A stretch of 64,000 nucleotides of DNA from Actinomadura rudentiformis (GCF_008923185.1 NZ_WBMT01000004.1:248001-312000); one strand, 5' to 3'; shown: positions 26,372-35,104, counted from the stretch's first letter. The notes: generated from the letters alone by a model not told the origin. Made by a program: numbers and translations.

Positions 26372-27318
26372 ATGGACAGGTCCAGAGTCGCGCTGGCAAC
26401 TGACGCGGAGCGCGGCATCGATGCGGCTATGGCACACCTGCTGCCCGCCGACCGAGCTGTCGTCGCGGTGGTCGGTCTGGACGAGGAGAATGCGAGGCAG
26501 CTCTGGTCAATCGACGTAGAGGCGCAACGGTGCGACGTGGCCGACGTCGATCGGGTACGCGATGTCATCGACCAGATCGCAGCGATGTACGACCCGGCAT
26601 TCGGCGCTGGCCCGTTCGGACAACCTGACCTACGAGATGAACGACGCGGCCTGGGACACCGTGCTCACGGAAGGCCATCTTCCTGGCCAGCCGAGTCGCG
26701 CCGCGTGCACATCATGCCCATTCGGTGCCCGTACAGGTGCGGGCGGTGCAGACGTGTCGTGCCCGTACGGGACGGACGCAGCGCAGGCCGTGTCGTGCCC
26801 ACGCGGGCCAAGCGAATTGTGTCCACGCGGTCCGGACGGCTCGTACCCACACGGTGCAGGCATGCCGTGCCGTTCGGGACCGAGGCACTGTGCCCACACT
26901 GTGCGGGTGCGTGCCGGTTGTGCCCGCACGTTGCAGCCGGGGTTGTGTCCACGCGGTGGGGCCGGGTTGTGTCCACGCGGTGCGGCGCGACTGGGCCCGC
27001 ACGGTGTGGGCGGATTGTGTGCCTGCCCGGCGCCTCGGCTGGCAGGCGCAAGTGAACAAACGTGGCGGCCAGCGGGCATCGACGCCCCGATGGCGAAGCT
27101 CGTCCATGAGCTTGGCCGGCTCGGCACCACCGGCAACGCGGTGGCGCCGGAATTCGCCTCCACGGTGATGACGGACACCTCGATCCGTATGTCCGGCTGG
27201 GCAGGGTCGCCCAGCCAGCGGACATCGCGGCAGTAATCGTCTTCTTGGCCGGCGACGACGCCGGTTGCCTGATCGGCCACTCCATCCACGTCAACAACGG
27301 CGCCACTGAAGCCGCCGC
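26372..27318 (+). pseudogene. Short-chain dehydrogenase/reductase, decayed and interrupted by repeats
   Basis: The first ~75 codons follow the classical SDR N-terminus ('MDRSRVALATDAERGIDAAM', 'RCDVADVDRVRDVIDQIAAM'), but two glycines of TGxxxGIG are replaced by Asp, which should abolish NAD(P) binding. The frame then shifts ('DNLTYEMNDAAWDTVL' in +2), is interrupted by ~300 nt of 24-nt repeats, and resumes with the C-terminal parts 'NAVAPEFASTVMTDTSIR' and 'LAGDDAGCLIGHSIHVNNGA'. It lies upstream of the MIO enzyme and was probably part of its operon. Confidence 0.75.
26716..27032 (+). repeat. Degenerate 24-nt tandem repeat inside the SDR pseudogene
   Basis: A G+C-rich array whose clearest units carry TTGTGTCCACGCGGT (e.g. 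near 26816, 26940, 26964). One frame reads LCPRGxxx every 8 residues, the antisense frame HRVDTTRP. Confidence 0.8.
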
Positions 27319-27331
27319 GTTGAGGAGAACC

Positions 27332-29647
27332 ATGTCCACGCCTGTGGTCGAGATCGGACCACGACCCCTGACCCGTGAGCAAATCATCGCGGTAGCCCGC
27401 GACAACGCCGAAGTCCACCTGTCCGAAGCCGCGCTGCGCGCCCTGGGGATGGGCCGGATGCAACTGGAGGCCCTGGCCGCAGCGGGGCTGCCTGCATACG
27501 GGCTGACCACCGGCGTGGGGGCGCTGATGAGTGAGCGTGTCGACCGGCATCAGATGGCCGAGATCCAGCAGGCCCTGGTCGACTCACACGCGGCGGGCGT
27601 CGGCGCGGAGGTCGAGGCCGAAACCGTGCGGGCCATGGCGGTGCTCCGGCTCCGGACGCTGGCCACTGGACGTACCGGAGTCCGCCCCATCATCGCCCGC
27701 GCGCTGGCGGGGCTCCTCAATGCGGGCTTGGTCCCGATCGTCAACGAATACGGCTCGCTGGGGTGCTCGGGTGACCTGGCCCCGTTGGCGGCCGTGGCCG
27801 CGGCTCTCACCGGCCGCGGTCGTGTGCTGGTCCAACGTGAGCCTGGTCCTGCGTCGGCTCGGCTAGCAGAACGCGAGCCACGCCCCGCGTCCACTGCGCC
27901 AGAAGAGCATAAGCCGCCCAACGCACGCTCTGCCCACGCAAGGCGTCAGCCGCACGGCGCCCCACTGGCAGAGCATGAGCCGCAAGCCGCGCCCGGTGCG
28001 CTGGCAGGGCGTGATGCGGCCAGTGTGTCCGTCCAGACGGCAGGACTTGAATCGCACAGTGCAACCGCTCCGTATTCACGGCATGACGCGCCCAACCCGG
28101 CCGCTGGGACGGCACAGCGTCAACCACACGGCGCGACCGCTCAATACACGGAGCATGAGGCGCCCAGCGCGTCAGTTGGGACGGCAAGGCATGAGCCGTC
28201 CGGCAGCTCCGCGAAGGTAGAGCGTGAGGTGCCTGGCGCTTGCTCTGCGTACTCAGAGCATGAGGCGTCCGGCGCGTCCATTGGGACGGCAGGGCGTGAG
28301 GTACCCGGCGCATCCATTGGGACGGCAGAACGTGAGGCGCCCCGTAGCTTCGCTGCGAACGGAGAGCGTGAGTTGCCCGGCGCGGCCGCTGGGACGGCAG
28401 AGCATGAGCCGCACGGCGCCACCGGTCCGCACGCGAAGCGTGAGGTGACTGGCGCATCCCTTGGGATGGCAAGTCGCGAGGCCTCCGGTGGCTCCGCTGC
28501 GAACGTAGAGCGTGAGGCGCCCGAGGCCGCCGCAGGGACGGCAGAGCATGAGCCGCCCGGTGTGACCACTGCGTACGCAGGGCGCGAGGCGTCTGGTGTG
28601 GGTGGGCGGGTGCGGCCTGCTGCACAAGCGTTGCGCGAGGCGGGGTTGACGCCGGTTCGGCTGGCGCAGAAAGAGGCGCTGGCGTTGATCAACGGGACCG
28701 AGGGCATGCTCGGCATGCTTGTGCTGTCCACGGCCGATCTGGGGGCGCTGCTGGACGTTGCGGATCTGACCGCGGCGCTCAGCTTGCAGGCCCTGCGGGG
28801 TTCGGATCGGCCGTTCGCTGGGGAGCTGCAGGAATTGCGCCCGCATCCTGGGCAGAGCCGTGCCGCGGCCCATCTGCGCGACCTCCTGGCCGGATCGGAG
28901 CTGCTGCGCGTTCATGACGACGGGTCCCAGGATCCGTACTGCCTGCGCTGCGTGCCCCAGGTGCACGGCGCCGTGCGGGACGCCCTGGCGTACGCGTCCG
29001 GAGTGGCCGATCGCGAGCTTGCGGCCTGCGTGGACAATCCGGTGCTGCTGGAGGGGCGGCTGGAGTCCAACGGCAACTTCCACGGCGCGCCGCTCGCGCA
29101 TGCCATGGACTTCCTGGCGATCGTCGTCGCGGACCTGGCCGTCATGGCCGAACGCCGCACCGACCGGATGCTGGACCGCACGCGATCCCAGGGACTGCCG
29201 CCTTTCCTGGCGGCTCGGCCCGGTGTGGACTCCGGCTACATGATCGCGCACTACACGCAGGTGTCGCTGGTCGCCGATCTCAAGCGCCTGGCCGTTCCGG
29301 CCTCGGTCGACTCCACGCCCACGTCCGCGGGACAGGAAGACCACGTCTCGCTGGGCTGGTCGGCAGGCCGCAAACTACGGCGGGCTCTGGAGCTACTGCG
29401 GGCGGTGCTCGGGATCGAGTTCGTCACCGCCGCGCGCGCCGTGGACCTGCGGGCGCCCGACCGGCCCGCGCCGGCGTGCCAGGCCGCGATCGACCTGCTG
29501 CGGACCAAGGTTCCCGGGCCCGGGCCCGACCGTCATCTCGCCCCCGACCTCGCCGCCGCCATCGAACTGATCACCTCACCCGCCCTGCTCGAGATCGTCA
29601 ACCGACCGGTCGCCGACCTCCTCGAAGAAAGGCCCACCCATGTCTGA
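27332..29647 (+). CDS. MIO-type aromatic amino acid ammonia-lyase/aminomutase with a ~258-residue repeat insertion
   Basis: HAL/PAL/TAL superfamily enzyme that eliminates or shifts the amino group of His, Phe or Tyr with a self-formed MIO cofactor. N-terminal 'LPAYGLTTGVGALMSERV' holds the catalytic Tyr loop; the MIO site reads 'GSLGCSGDLAPLA', so the canonical Ala-Ser-Gly is Cys-Ser-Gly (145-147). Residues ~168-425 are a 12-residue tandem repeat ([R/H]E-x-P-G-A-x-x-G-T-A-E). The fold then resumes with 'RPAAQALREAGLTPVRLAQK' and 'NGNFHGAPLAHAMDF'. It is 771 aa; without the insert ~513, the normal length. ATG 27332 follows GAGGAG. The stop overlaps the halogenase start. Pairing with a halogenase suggests a Tyr/Phe-derived building block. 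Confidence 0.85.
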   Translation: MSTPVVEIGPRPLTREQIIAVARDNAEVHLSEAALRALGMGRMQLEALAAAGLPAYGLTTGVGALMSERVDRHQMAEIQQALVDSHAAGVGAEVEAETVRAMAVLRLRTLATGRTGVRPIIARALAGLLNAGLVPIVNEYGSLGCSGDLAPLAAVAAALTGRGRVLVQREPGPASARLAEREPRPASTAPEEHKPPNARSAHARRQPHGAPLAEHEPQAAPGALAGRDAASVSVQTAGLESHSATAPYSRHDAPNPAAGTAQRQPHGATAQYTEHEAPSASVGTARHEPSGSSAKVEREVPGACSAYSEHEASGASIGTAGREVPGASIGTAEREAPRSFAANGERELPGAAAGTAEHEPHGATGPHAKREVTGASLGMASREASGGSAANVEREAPEAAAGTAEHEPPGVTTAYAGREASGVGGRVRPAAQALREAGLTPVRLAQKEALALINGTEGMLGMLVLSTADLGALLDVADLTAALSLQALRGSDRPFAGELQELRPHPGQSRAAAHLRDLLAGSELLRVHDDGSQDPYCLRCVPQVHGAVRDALAYASGVADRELAACVDNPVLLEGRLESNGNFHGAPLAHAMDFLAIVVADLAVMAERRTDRMLDRTRSQGLPPFLAARPGVDSGYMIAHYTQVSLVADLKRLAVPASVDSTPTSAGQEDHVSLGWSAGRKLRRALELLRAVLGIEFVTAARAVDLRAPDRPAPACQAAIDLLRTKVPGPGPDRHLAPDLAAAIELITSPALLEIVNRPVADLLEERPTHV
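27833..28607 (+). repeat. 36-nt tandem repeat, ~21 degenerate units, within the MIO enzyme gene
   Basis: The array falls between the codons for 'GRGRVLV' and 'RPAAQAL' and keeps frame. Period 12 codons is clearest from ~28224 to 28590 (REVPGACSAYSE, HEASGASIGTAG, REVPGASIGTAE and similar). DNA units share GGGACGGCAGAGCATGAG. Confidence 0.9.
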
Positions 29648-31274
29648 GCGAATCCTTGTCATCGGCGGCGGACCCGCCGGAAGCACAGCCGCGGCGCTGC
29701 TCGCCCGCGCCGGACGCGACGTTCTGCTCCTGGAACGCGCCGTCTTCCCCCGCTACCACATCGGGGAGTCCCTGCTGCTGTCGTGCGTGCCGGTGCTCCA
29801 CGCGTCCGGCGCGTACGAGCGTGTGGCCCGGCACGGATTCCAGGTCAAGAGGGGCAGCGTCTTCCGATGGGGCACCGACGCCTGGGTGATCGACTGGCCC
29901 GCGATGGTGCACCCGGACGCGCACTCCTGGCAGGTCCACCGCGCCGAGTTCGACCACGAGCTGCTGCGGAACGCGGCCGACCAGGGTGCGAAAATCGTTG
30001 AAGGCGCCACCGTGAAGAGGGTCATCTTCGAGGACGGCCGGCCCGTCGCCGCCGAATGGGTGCACCGCGACGACCCGGCGAACGTCCGCGTCACCGAGTT
30101 CGATTTCCTGGTGGACGCGTCCGGCCGCACCGGCGTTCTGACCAAGGGGCACTTCGACAACCGCCAGCAGCACGACGTCTTCCAGAACGTCGCCACCTGG
30201 GCGTACTGGAAGGATGCCGAGATCTTGCCCGGATCGCCGGAAGGGTCGGTCAACTCGATCTCGACGCGCGGCGGGTGGTTCTGGGTGATTCCGCTAGCGG
30301 GCGGCGAACTCAGCCTCGGCCACGTCACGCACAAAGACATCTTCGCCGAGGAACGCCCCAAGTTCGCCTCGCTGCAGGAGTACTACCTGCACCAGATCAA
30401 GTCCTGCGAGACGCTCAACCCGATCGTTCAGGGCGCTTCGCAGATCGGCGACGTCCGCGCCGAGCAGGACTACTCGTACGTGGCCGACTCGTTCAGCGGG
30501 CCGGGGTACATCGCGATCGGCGACGCGGCGTGTTTCCTGGACCCGCTGCTGTCGACCGGGGTGCACCTCGCCCTTTACAGCGCGCTGACCGGCGCGGCGG
30601 CGGTCAACTCTACGCTGAACGGCGAGCTGTCCGAGCAGGAGGCACTGGCCTTCTTCGAGTACGCCTACCGGCGCGCCTACGCACGCCTCATCACGCTGGT
30701 CTCCCATCTCTACCAGCGGTACGACGGCAAGGACTCCTATTTTTGGCAGGCCCAGCGGCTGCACCTGGCCGAGCACGACGACCGGCCGCCGATCCACTCG
30801 TTCATGGAGATCACCGCCGGGACCACCGACATGCGCGAGGTCGCCGACGTCAACACCCGGATCATGACCGACACGCTGATCGTCGAAGCCGACCAGGCCC
30901 AGCGGACCGCCGGTGAGCACCGAGTGTCCGGCACCCTCGGCGTCGACATGCAGCCGCTGCGGGACCTGTGGGCCGACCCGTCCGACCCGAGCCGGCTCTC
31001 CGCCGACCTGGACGGCGTCTACGTCACCACCCACCCCGTCCTCGGACTGGCCCGCGCTTCGAACGGCCGCCCCCCTAACGCCAACGGCGCGACCGCCGAC
31101 AGTGCGCCCACCAACGGTGCGCCCGCCAACGGTGCGGCCACTGACAGTGCGACCACCAACGGCGCAACCGCCGACGGTGCGACCACCGACAGTCCGACCA
31201 CCAACGGTGCAGCCATCGACGGTGCGACCGTCCGCGTCTCGGATGCCAGCGGCGCGGAAGATGCGAAGACGTGA
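29640..31274 (+). CDS. FAD-dependent halogenase
   Basis: 544-aa flavin halogenase, chlorinating or brominating an aromatic substrate using FADH2 from a separate reductase. GGGPAGS (residues 9-15) binds FAD; 'PRYHIGESLL' and 'GYIAIGDAACFLDPLLSTGV' are clan motifs. 'FWVIP' with the preceding Gly-Gly-Trp gives the diagnostic WxWxIP; the Lys of 'QVKRGSVFRW' is a candidate catalytic Lys. The pattern is closest to carrier-protein-dependent phenol/pyrrole halogenases, but no carrier protein is in the window. The last ~75 residues are a low-complexity Asn/Gly/Ala/Thr tail from a 15-nt repeat. It overlaps the MIO gene by 8 nt. Confidence 0.88.
   Translation: MSERILVIGGGPAGSTAAALLARAGRDVLLLERAVFPRYHIGESLLLSCVPVLHASGAYERVARHGFQVKRGSVFRWGTDAWVIDWPAMVHPDAHSWQVHRAEFDHELLRNAADQGAKIVEGATVKRVIFEDGRPVAAEWVHRDDPANVRVTEFDFLVDASGRTGVLTKGHFDNRQQHDVFQNVATWAYWKDAEILPGSPEGSVNSISTRGGWFWVIPLAGGELSLGHVTHKDIFAEERPKFASLQEYYLHQIKSCETLNPIVQGASQIGDVRAEQDYSYVADSFSGPGYIAIGDAACFLDPLLSTGVHLALYSALTGAAAVNSTLNGELSEQEALAFFEYAYRRAYARLITLVSHLYQRYDGKDSYFWQAQRLHLAEHDDRPPIHSFMEITAGTTDMREVADVNTRIMTDTLIVEADQAQRTAGEHRVSGTLGVDMQPLRDLWADPSDPSRLSADLDGVYVTTHPVLGLARASNGRPPNANGATADSAPTNGAPANGAATDSATTNGATADGATTDSPTTNGAAIDGATVRVSDASGAEDAKT
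31074..31232 (+). repeat. 15-nt tandem repeat in the halogenase 3' end
   Basis: About ten units of five codons alternating NGAxx and DSAxx. In frame, beyond the conserved catalytic part. Confidence 0.85.
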
Positions 31275-31343
31275 GCGACGTCAATGACATCCGCAACTGC
31301 CAGCGGAGCGTTGTCCCCAAGGCGGCAGGCACCACGCCATGGG

Positions 31344-31394
31344 CCCCGCGACCTGCGTGGCCCCGCGACCTGCGTGGCCCCGCGACCTGCTTGG
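31344..31394. repeat. Three 17-bp tandem repeats, intergenic
   Basis: CCCCGCGACCTGCGTGG at 31344, 31361 and 31378 (third with one change). No gene is recognised in 31275-31986, which is dominated by this and the 52-bp array. Confidence 0.9.
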
Positions 31395-31830
31395 CCGCGC
31401 CACCTCCGTGGCACAGCCACCGCCGAGAGCTCCACTCTGCGGTGGGCTCCATCATCGCCGTCGGCCTCGCCATGGCATGGGCTCCGGCATTGCTTTTGGG
31501 CCCGCTATCGCCTGGGCCCCGCTATTGCCGCCGACCCCGCCATGCAGTGGCCCCAGCGATTGCCTTGGCTCCACCAGTGCAGGAGTTGGCCTCTGCAGTG
31601 TCAGGTCGTCCGAGGTGGACTGGAGCGACCGCAATGATGACGTGATCGGTCCACGTTAAGCGTTTGTGCCCGGCCAGCGACCAGATTCTCCGGCGAGCTG
31701 CTGCCTTGGTTGATTGCAGGGAAGACGTGGCTTCGCTGCGACGAGTTGCAGTGCGTCCATCTTGGTGGGCGTCGGCGAACTGGAGGAGAACGGCTTCTGG
31801 CCGGGCACCGGCGCGATTCCCGCGGACAGA

Positions 31831-31982
31831 GGATGTGGCGGCTGTCCGCGGGGTGGAGGACGTGGCAGCGTCCGCAGATGGAGGACGTGGCGGCTATCCG
31901 CGGGGTGGAGGACGTGGCAGCGTCCGCAGATGGAGGATGTGGCGGCTGTCTGCGGACGGAGAACGTGGCGGCTGTCCTTTGT
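31831..31982. repeat. 52-bp tandem repeat, about three units
   Basis: Units begin GGA[T/C]GTGGCGGCT at 31831, 31883 and 31935. Each is itself a diverged pair of ~26-bp halves. It ends next to the stop of the aldo/keto reductase gene. Confidence 0.88.
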
Positions 31983-31986
31983 ACGG

Positions 31987-33006
31987 TCAGCGGCGGCGCA
32001 GTGACGGGTTGAGTAGCGATGGGGGAGTGTCGTACTTCTCGTGCGCGGCCAGGTCGACACCGGGAGCGACGATCGCGTCTATCGCGTCGAGCACGTCGGT
32101 GGAGAGCACGGTGTCAGCGGCGGCGAGCTGCGAGTGCAGGTGGTCCAGCGTTCGGGGGCCGATGATGGCGCTGGTCACGACGGGGTGGGCGGTCACGAAT
32201 CCGAGCGCGAGCTGGATCATGGTCAGGCCGGCTTCGTCGGCGACCTTGGCCAGCTGCTCGACCGCGTCGAGCCTGGCCCGGTTGGCGGGGATGGTCATGT
32301 CGAAGCGCTGCGGCATGATCTTCGAACGGCTGGTGGTGATCTCCTTGCCTTCGCGGATCGCGCCCGACAGCCAGCCCGAGGCCAGCGGGCTCCACACCAG
32401 CACACCGAGCCCGTACTCCTGGGTCACGGGCAGCACGTGGGCTTCGATACCGCGTTGCAGGATCGAGTAGCTGGGCTGTTCGGTGACGTAACGGCTCAGG
32501 TGATGCTCGCGTGCGGCCCACTGGGCTTGCACGATGCGGTACGCCGGGAAGGTCGAGGAGCCGAAGTAACGGATCTTCCCGGCGCGCTGCAGGTCGGTCA
32601 ACGCCGACAGCGTCTCCTCGTCACTGGTGTTCGGGTCCCACCGGTGGATCTGGTAGAGGTCAACGTGATCGACACCGAGACGGCGCAGGCTGTTGTCCAG
32701 CTCGGTGACCAGCCAGCGGCGCGAACTGCCCTGGTGGTTGCGCTCATCGCCCATGGGCATGTTCGCCTTCGTGGCCAGGACGATGTCGTCCCGGCGGCCG
32801 GCGATGGCCTTGCCCACCATCTCCTCCGACTCGCCGTCGCTGTACATGTCGGCGGTGTCGATGACGTTGATCCCGCCCTCGAGCGCGGCATCGACGATGG
32901 CGGTGGCCTCGTCCTGTGTGGTGCGTCCGATCGTGCCGAAGTTCATCGCGCCGAGCGCGAGGGAGCTGATCTGAACACCGGTGCGACCCAAGGTGCGGTA
33001 TTGCAT
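31987..33006 (-). CDS. Aldo/keto reductase
   Basis: 339-aa NADPH-dependent carbonyl reductase. The catalytic tetrad is visible: Asp/Tyr in 'DTADMYSDGESEEMVG', Lys in 'VLATKANMPM', and His in 'YQIHRWDPNT'. 'SAIIGPRTLDHL' is the C-terminal cofactor loop. Divergent from a TetR gene across 135 bp with twin operators, so probably repressed by it. Substrate unknown. Confidence 0.9.
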   Translation of the reverse strand: MQYRTLGRTGVQISSLALGAMNFGTIGRTTQDEATAIVDAALEGGINVIDTADMYSDGESEEMVGKAIAGRRDDIVLATKANMPMGDERNHQGSSRRWLVTELDNSLRRLGVDHVDLYQIHRWDPNTSDEETLSALTDLQRAGKIRYFGSSTFPAYRIVQAQWAAREHHLSRYVTEQPSYSILQRGIEAHVLPVTQEYGLGVLVWSPLASGWLSGAIREGKEITTSRSKIMPQRFDMTIPANRARLDAVEQLAKVADEAGLTMIQLALGFVTAHPVVTSAIIGPRTLDHLHSQLAAADTVLSTDVLDAIDAIVAPGVDLAAHEKYDTPPSLLNPSLRRR

Positions 33007-33068
33007 GACCGTTCCTCCGTTGAGGCATGGGTTGGTTGACGAGCCGCCGCTCTGACATCATGAGCAAG

Positions 33069-33107
33069 CGGAACCCCGCTCCGGATACAATACGGAACGT
33101 CGCTCCG
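33069..33107. promoter_or_regulatory. Twin TetR-type operators flanking a -10 box
   Basis: CGGAACCCCGCTCCG (33069-33083) and CGGAACGTCGCTCCG (33093-33107) are the same imperfect palindrome, 24 bp apart centre to centre. TACAAT at 33086-33091 lies between them and resembles a -10 element. They sit between the divergent AKR and TetR genes. Confidence 0.7.
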
Positions 33108-33141
33108 CTTTGGCAAGCTCGACAGCGGAGGGAGCAGTGCG

Positions 33142-33729
33142 GTGAACGACAGCGGGGAGGCAGGGCGCGCAGCCCGGTCCAAGCGGGCGGACGCCCGGCG
33201 GAACGAGAAGACACTGCTCGACGCGGCCGCCGCGGTCTTCGTCACCTCAGGCGTGGAAGCGCCGGTACGCGACATCGCGGCCAAGGCCGGCGTCGGGATG
33301 GGCACGATCTATCGCCACTTCCCGACTCGAGCGGATCTCATCATCGCCGTCTACCGGCACCAGGTCGAGGCGTGCGCCGAGGCCGGTCCCGCCTTGCTGG
33401 CGACCAGCGCGACGCCGCACGCCGCGCTGGGGCAATGGATCAACCTCTTCGTTGACTTCCTGGTCACCAAGCACGGGCTCGCCGCCGTACTGCAGTCCGA
33501 CAACGCCGGCTTCGACACGCTGCACGCCTACTTCCTCGACCGCCTCGTGCCCGTTTGCACCCAGCTGCTCGACGCCGCCGCCGCCAGCGGCGAAATCAGA
33601 TCCGACTTGAAGGCCTACGAGCTCATGCGCGGCATCGGGAACCTCTGCATAGGCGCGGACAGCGATCCCAATTACGACGCACGTCGACTGGTCGAGCTGC
33701 TCATCGCAGGACTACGCCAACCACAATGA
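33142..33729 (+). CDS. TetR-family repressor
   Basis: 195 aa with HTH 'VRDIAAKAGVGMGTIYRHFP' and a ligand domain of the 'WINLFVDFLVTKHGLAAVL' type often found beside AKR or SDR genes. GTG 33142. Divergent from the AKR; likely autorepressor through the twin operators. Confidence 0.9.
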   Translation: MNDSGEAGRAARSKRADARRNEKTLLDAAAAVFVTSGVEAPVRDIAAKAGVGMGTIYRHFPTRADLIIAVYRHQVEACAEAGPALLATSATPHAALGQWINLFVDFLVTKHGLAAVLQSDNAGFDTLHAYFLDRLVPVCTQLLDAAAASGEIRSDLKAYELMRGIGNLCIGADSDPNYDARRLVELLIAGLRQPQ

Positions 33730-34088
33730 AGCGACCGGCGCCGAGCCGCGAGCTGGGCGAGTGTGGCCAATGAAATGACGCCAGTGGTGATGTTCCAGGC
33801 GGCCCGCCGAACGGTTGTCGTCGCACGTAGATGAATTGCGTTTGCCCAAGGTGGCTGTACGGGGTCAGCTCCAGATCCCCCGGGGCTGGTCGGATCGTGC
33901 GCGGCCAACATTGAGCCGGTTCATGGGTGGTTTCACCTTCGATGAGTGGCCCCAGGACCATCGTGAGGTTGCGGTGGGTGGAGACGCCGGCCTTGGCCGC
34001 CGCCCTTTACCTGTCAGGTCATCGCGCTCCTTACGTCGGCACTGCCAAGATCAACGCGTACCGAGCTGAACCGATCGGAAGGACACCC
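33730..34088. other. No gene seen
   Basis: 359 bp without a supported gene, hairpin or repeat. ORFs on both strands lack family motifs and ribosome sites. Confidence 0.4.
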
Positions 34089-34436
34089 ATGACCGCCTAC
34101 GTCATCGCTCATATCCAGGACGCCGCCCCGCACGCGGAGATCGCCGAGTACGTCGAACGCCTCCCTGCCACCCTCGAGCCGTACGGCGGCCGCTACCTCG
34201 TACACGCCGCCCAGCACGAGGTGAAGGAGGGCACCTGGCCCGGATCCGTCGTGATGATCGGCTTTCCCGGGATCGCCGAGGCGCAGGCCTGGTGGGACTC
34301 ACCCGCCTACCGGCAGATCGCACCGCTACGCTCACGGCACTTGGAGGGCGACATCATCATGGTCGAAGGCGTCCCCGAGGACTACGCCCCGACCGCCGCC
34401 GTCAAAGCGATACGGGACGCCCTGCCCAGCGAGTAG
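34089..34436 (+). CDS. DUF1330 domain protein
   Basis: 115-aa ferredoxin-like-fold protein with 'YVIAHIQDAAPHAEIAEYVE', 'YGGRYLVHAAQHEV' and 'AQAWWDSPAYRQIAPLR', typical of DUF1330. ATG 34089 follows GGAAGGAC. Function unestablished; monocistronic. Confidence 0.88.
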   Translation: MTAYVIAHIQDAAPHAEIAEYVERLPATLEPYGGRYLVHAAQHEVKEGTWPGSVVMIGFPGIAEAQAWWDSPAYRQIAPLRSRHLEGDIIMVEGVPEDYAPTAAVKAIRDALPSE

Positions 34437-34527
34437 CCCTCAGCCGGGCCGGACACGCCAGCATCGAGCCCCCACCACCTTGCGGATGCAGGAGAGTGTC
34501 GCGGCCTGGTCAGGGCGACGGCTCTGG

Positions 34528-34878
34528 TCAGCCTCCGTGGGCGGTGATGGCGTAGCCCTCGGGTTCAGAGAAGGTGAACGTGCGGCCGAACGGGCCGTTC
34601 TGGGGTGGGCTGAGGATAGGCACATCGGCGGCGGCGAGCCGATCGTGCAGCTGCTGGGCGTCAGCGGTACGGAACCACAAGGCCACCCCAAGGCCAGGCC
34701 GAGCGACGTCATCGAGGTCCACGCCCGGCAGCGGCTCCCGAACGGCGAACGGGATCGGTGAGGTGGTGAACACCACCGCTCCGGGAGGGGAGGCCGGCGA
34801 CTTGCGCAGCCCGAGGTGCTCCTCGCAGAAGGCGGCCGCCGCCCTCACGCGGTCACGCGAGTCAGTGCAGCGTGCCAT
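34528..34878 (-). CDS. VOC-superfamily (glyoxalase/bleomycin-resistance-like) protein
   Basis: 116 aa: 'AFCEEHLGLRKSPASPPGAV' is the first beta-alpha-beta module and 'RTFTFSEPEGYAITAHGG' the second, with a Glu that could bind metal. N-terminus 'MARCTDSRDRVRAAAAF' lacks the usual metal-binding His. Role unknown. It overlaps the 3' TPR remnant on the other strand. Confidence 0.8.
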   Translation of the reverse strand: MARCTDSRDRVRAAAAFCEEHLGLRKSPASPPGAVVFTTSPIPFAVREPLPGVDLDDVARPGLGVALWFRTADAQQLHDRLAAADVPILSPPQNGPFGRTFTFSEPEGYAITAHGG

Positions 34879-35104
34879 CGTGCTCACCGACCAGGCCCTA
34901 GCCCAGTTGCACACGGGTGGACCTGGCGCCCCGGAGGAGTCGGCCCGCCAACTGCACGAGTGTGTTGATCTCACCGCCGCGGCGCGAGGCCGGGTACCCG
35001 CACAACGCCTTCGACAGGCGCGGCTGGAGCTGCGGCCATGGCGCAGCGAAGGATTCGTCGCCGACCTCGACGACCACATCCACACTGCGCTGATCGGAAT
35101 CTGA
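34862..35104 (+). pseudogene. C-terminal remnant of a TPR-type regulator
   Basis: 'VLTDQALAQLHTGG', 'LHECVDLTAAARGRVPAQRL' and 'LELRPWRSEGFVADLDDHI' resemble the last TPR helices of XRE/TPR regulators. No start, HTH or earlier repeats; overlaps the VOC gene 5' end. Read as a fragment. Confidence 0.45.

Noticed and set aside
25875..26372. 165-codon plus-strand frame before the SDR remnant
   Set aside because: The first ~40 codons look protein-like but the rest is Arg/Pro-rich with no motif, and the frame changes; not supportable as a gene.
26630..27550. Minus-strand frame of ~300 codons over the SDR remnant
   Set aside because: Its His-Arg-Val-Asp repeats are only the antisense reading of the 24-nt array.
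27807..28625. Minus-strand repeat-rich frame opposite the MIO insert
   Set aside because: Antisense reading of the 36-nt repeat; no start context, and the sense strand continues a conserved enzyme.
26716..31982. CRISPR array as an explanation for the repeats
   Set aside because: Units are contiguous and degenerate without unique spacers, periods differ between loci, and no cas genes are present.
31664..32470. Plus-strand frame running from the 52-bp repeats into the AKR gene
   Set aside because: Overlaps the AKR coding region in antisense and is repetitive in its first half.
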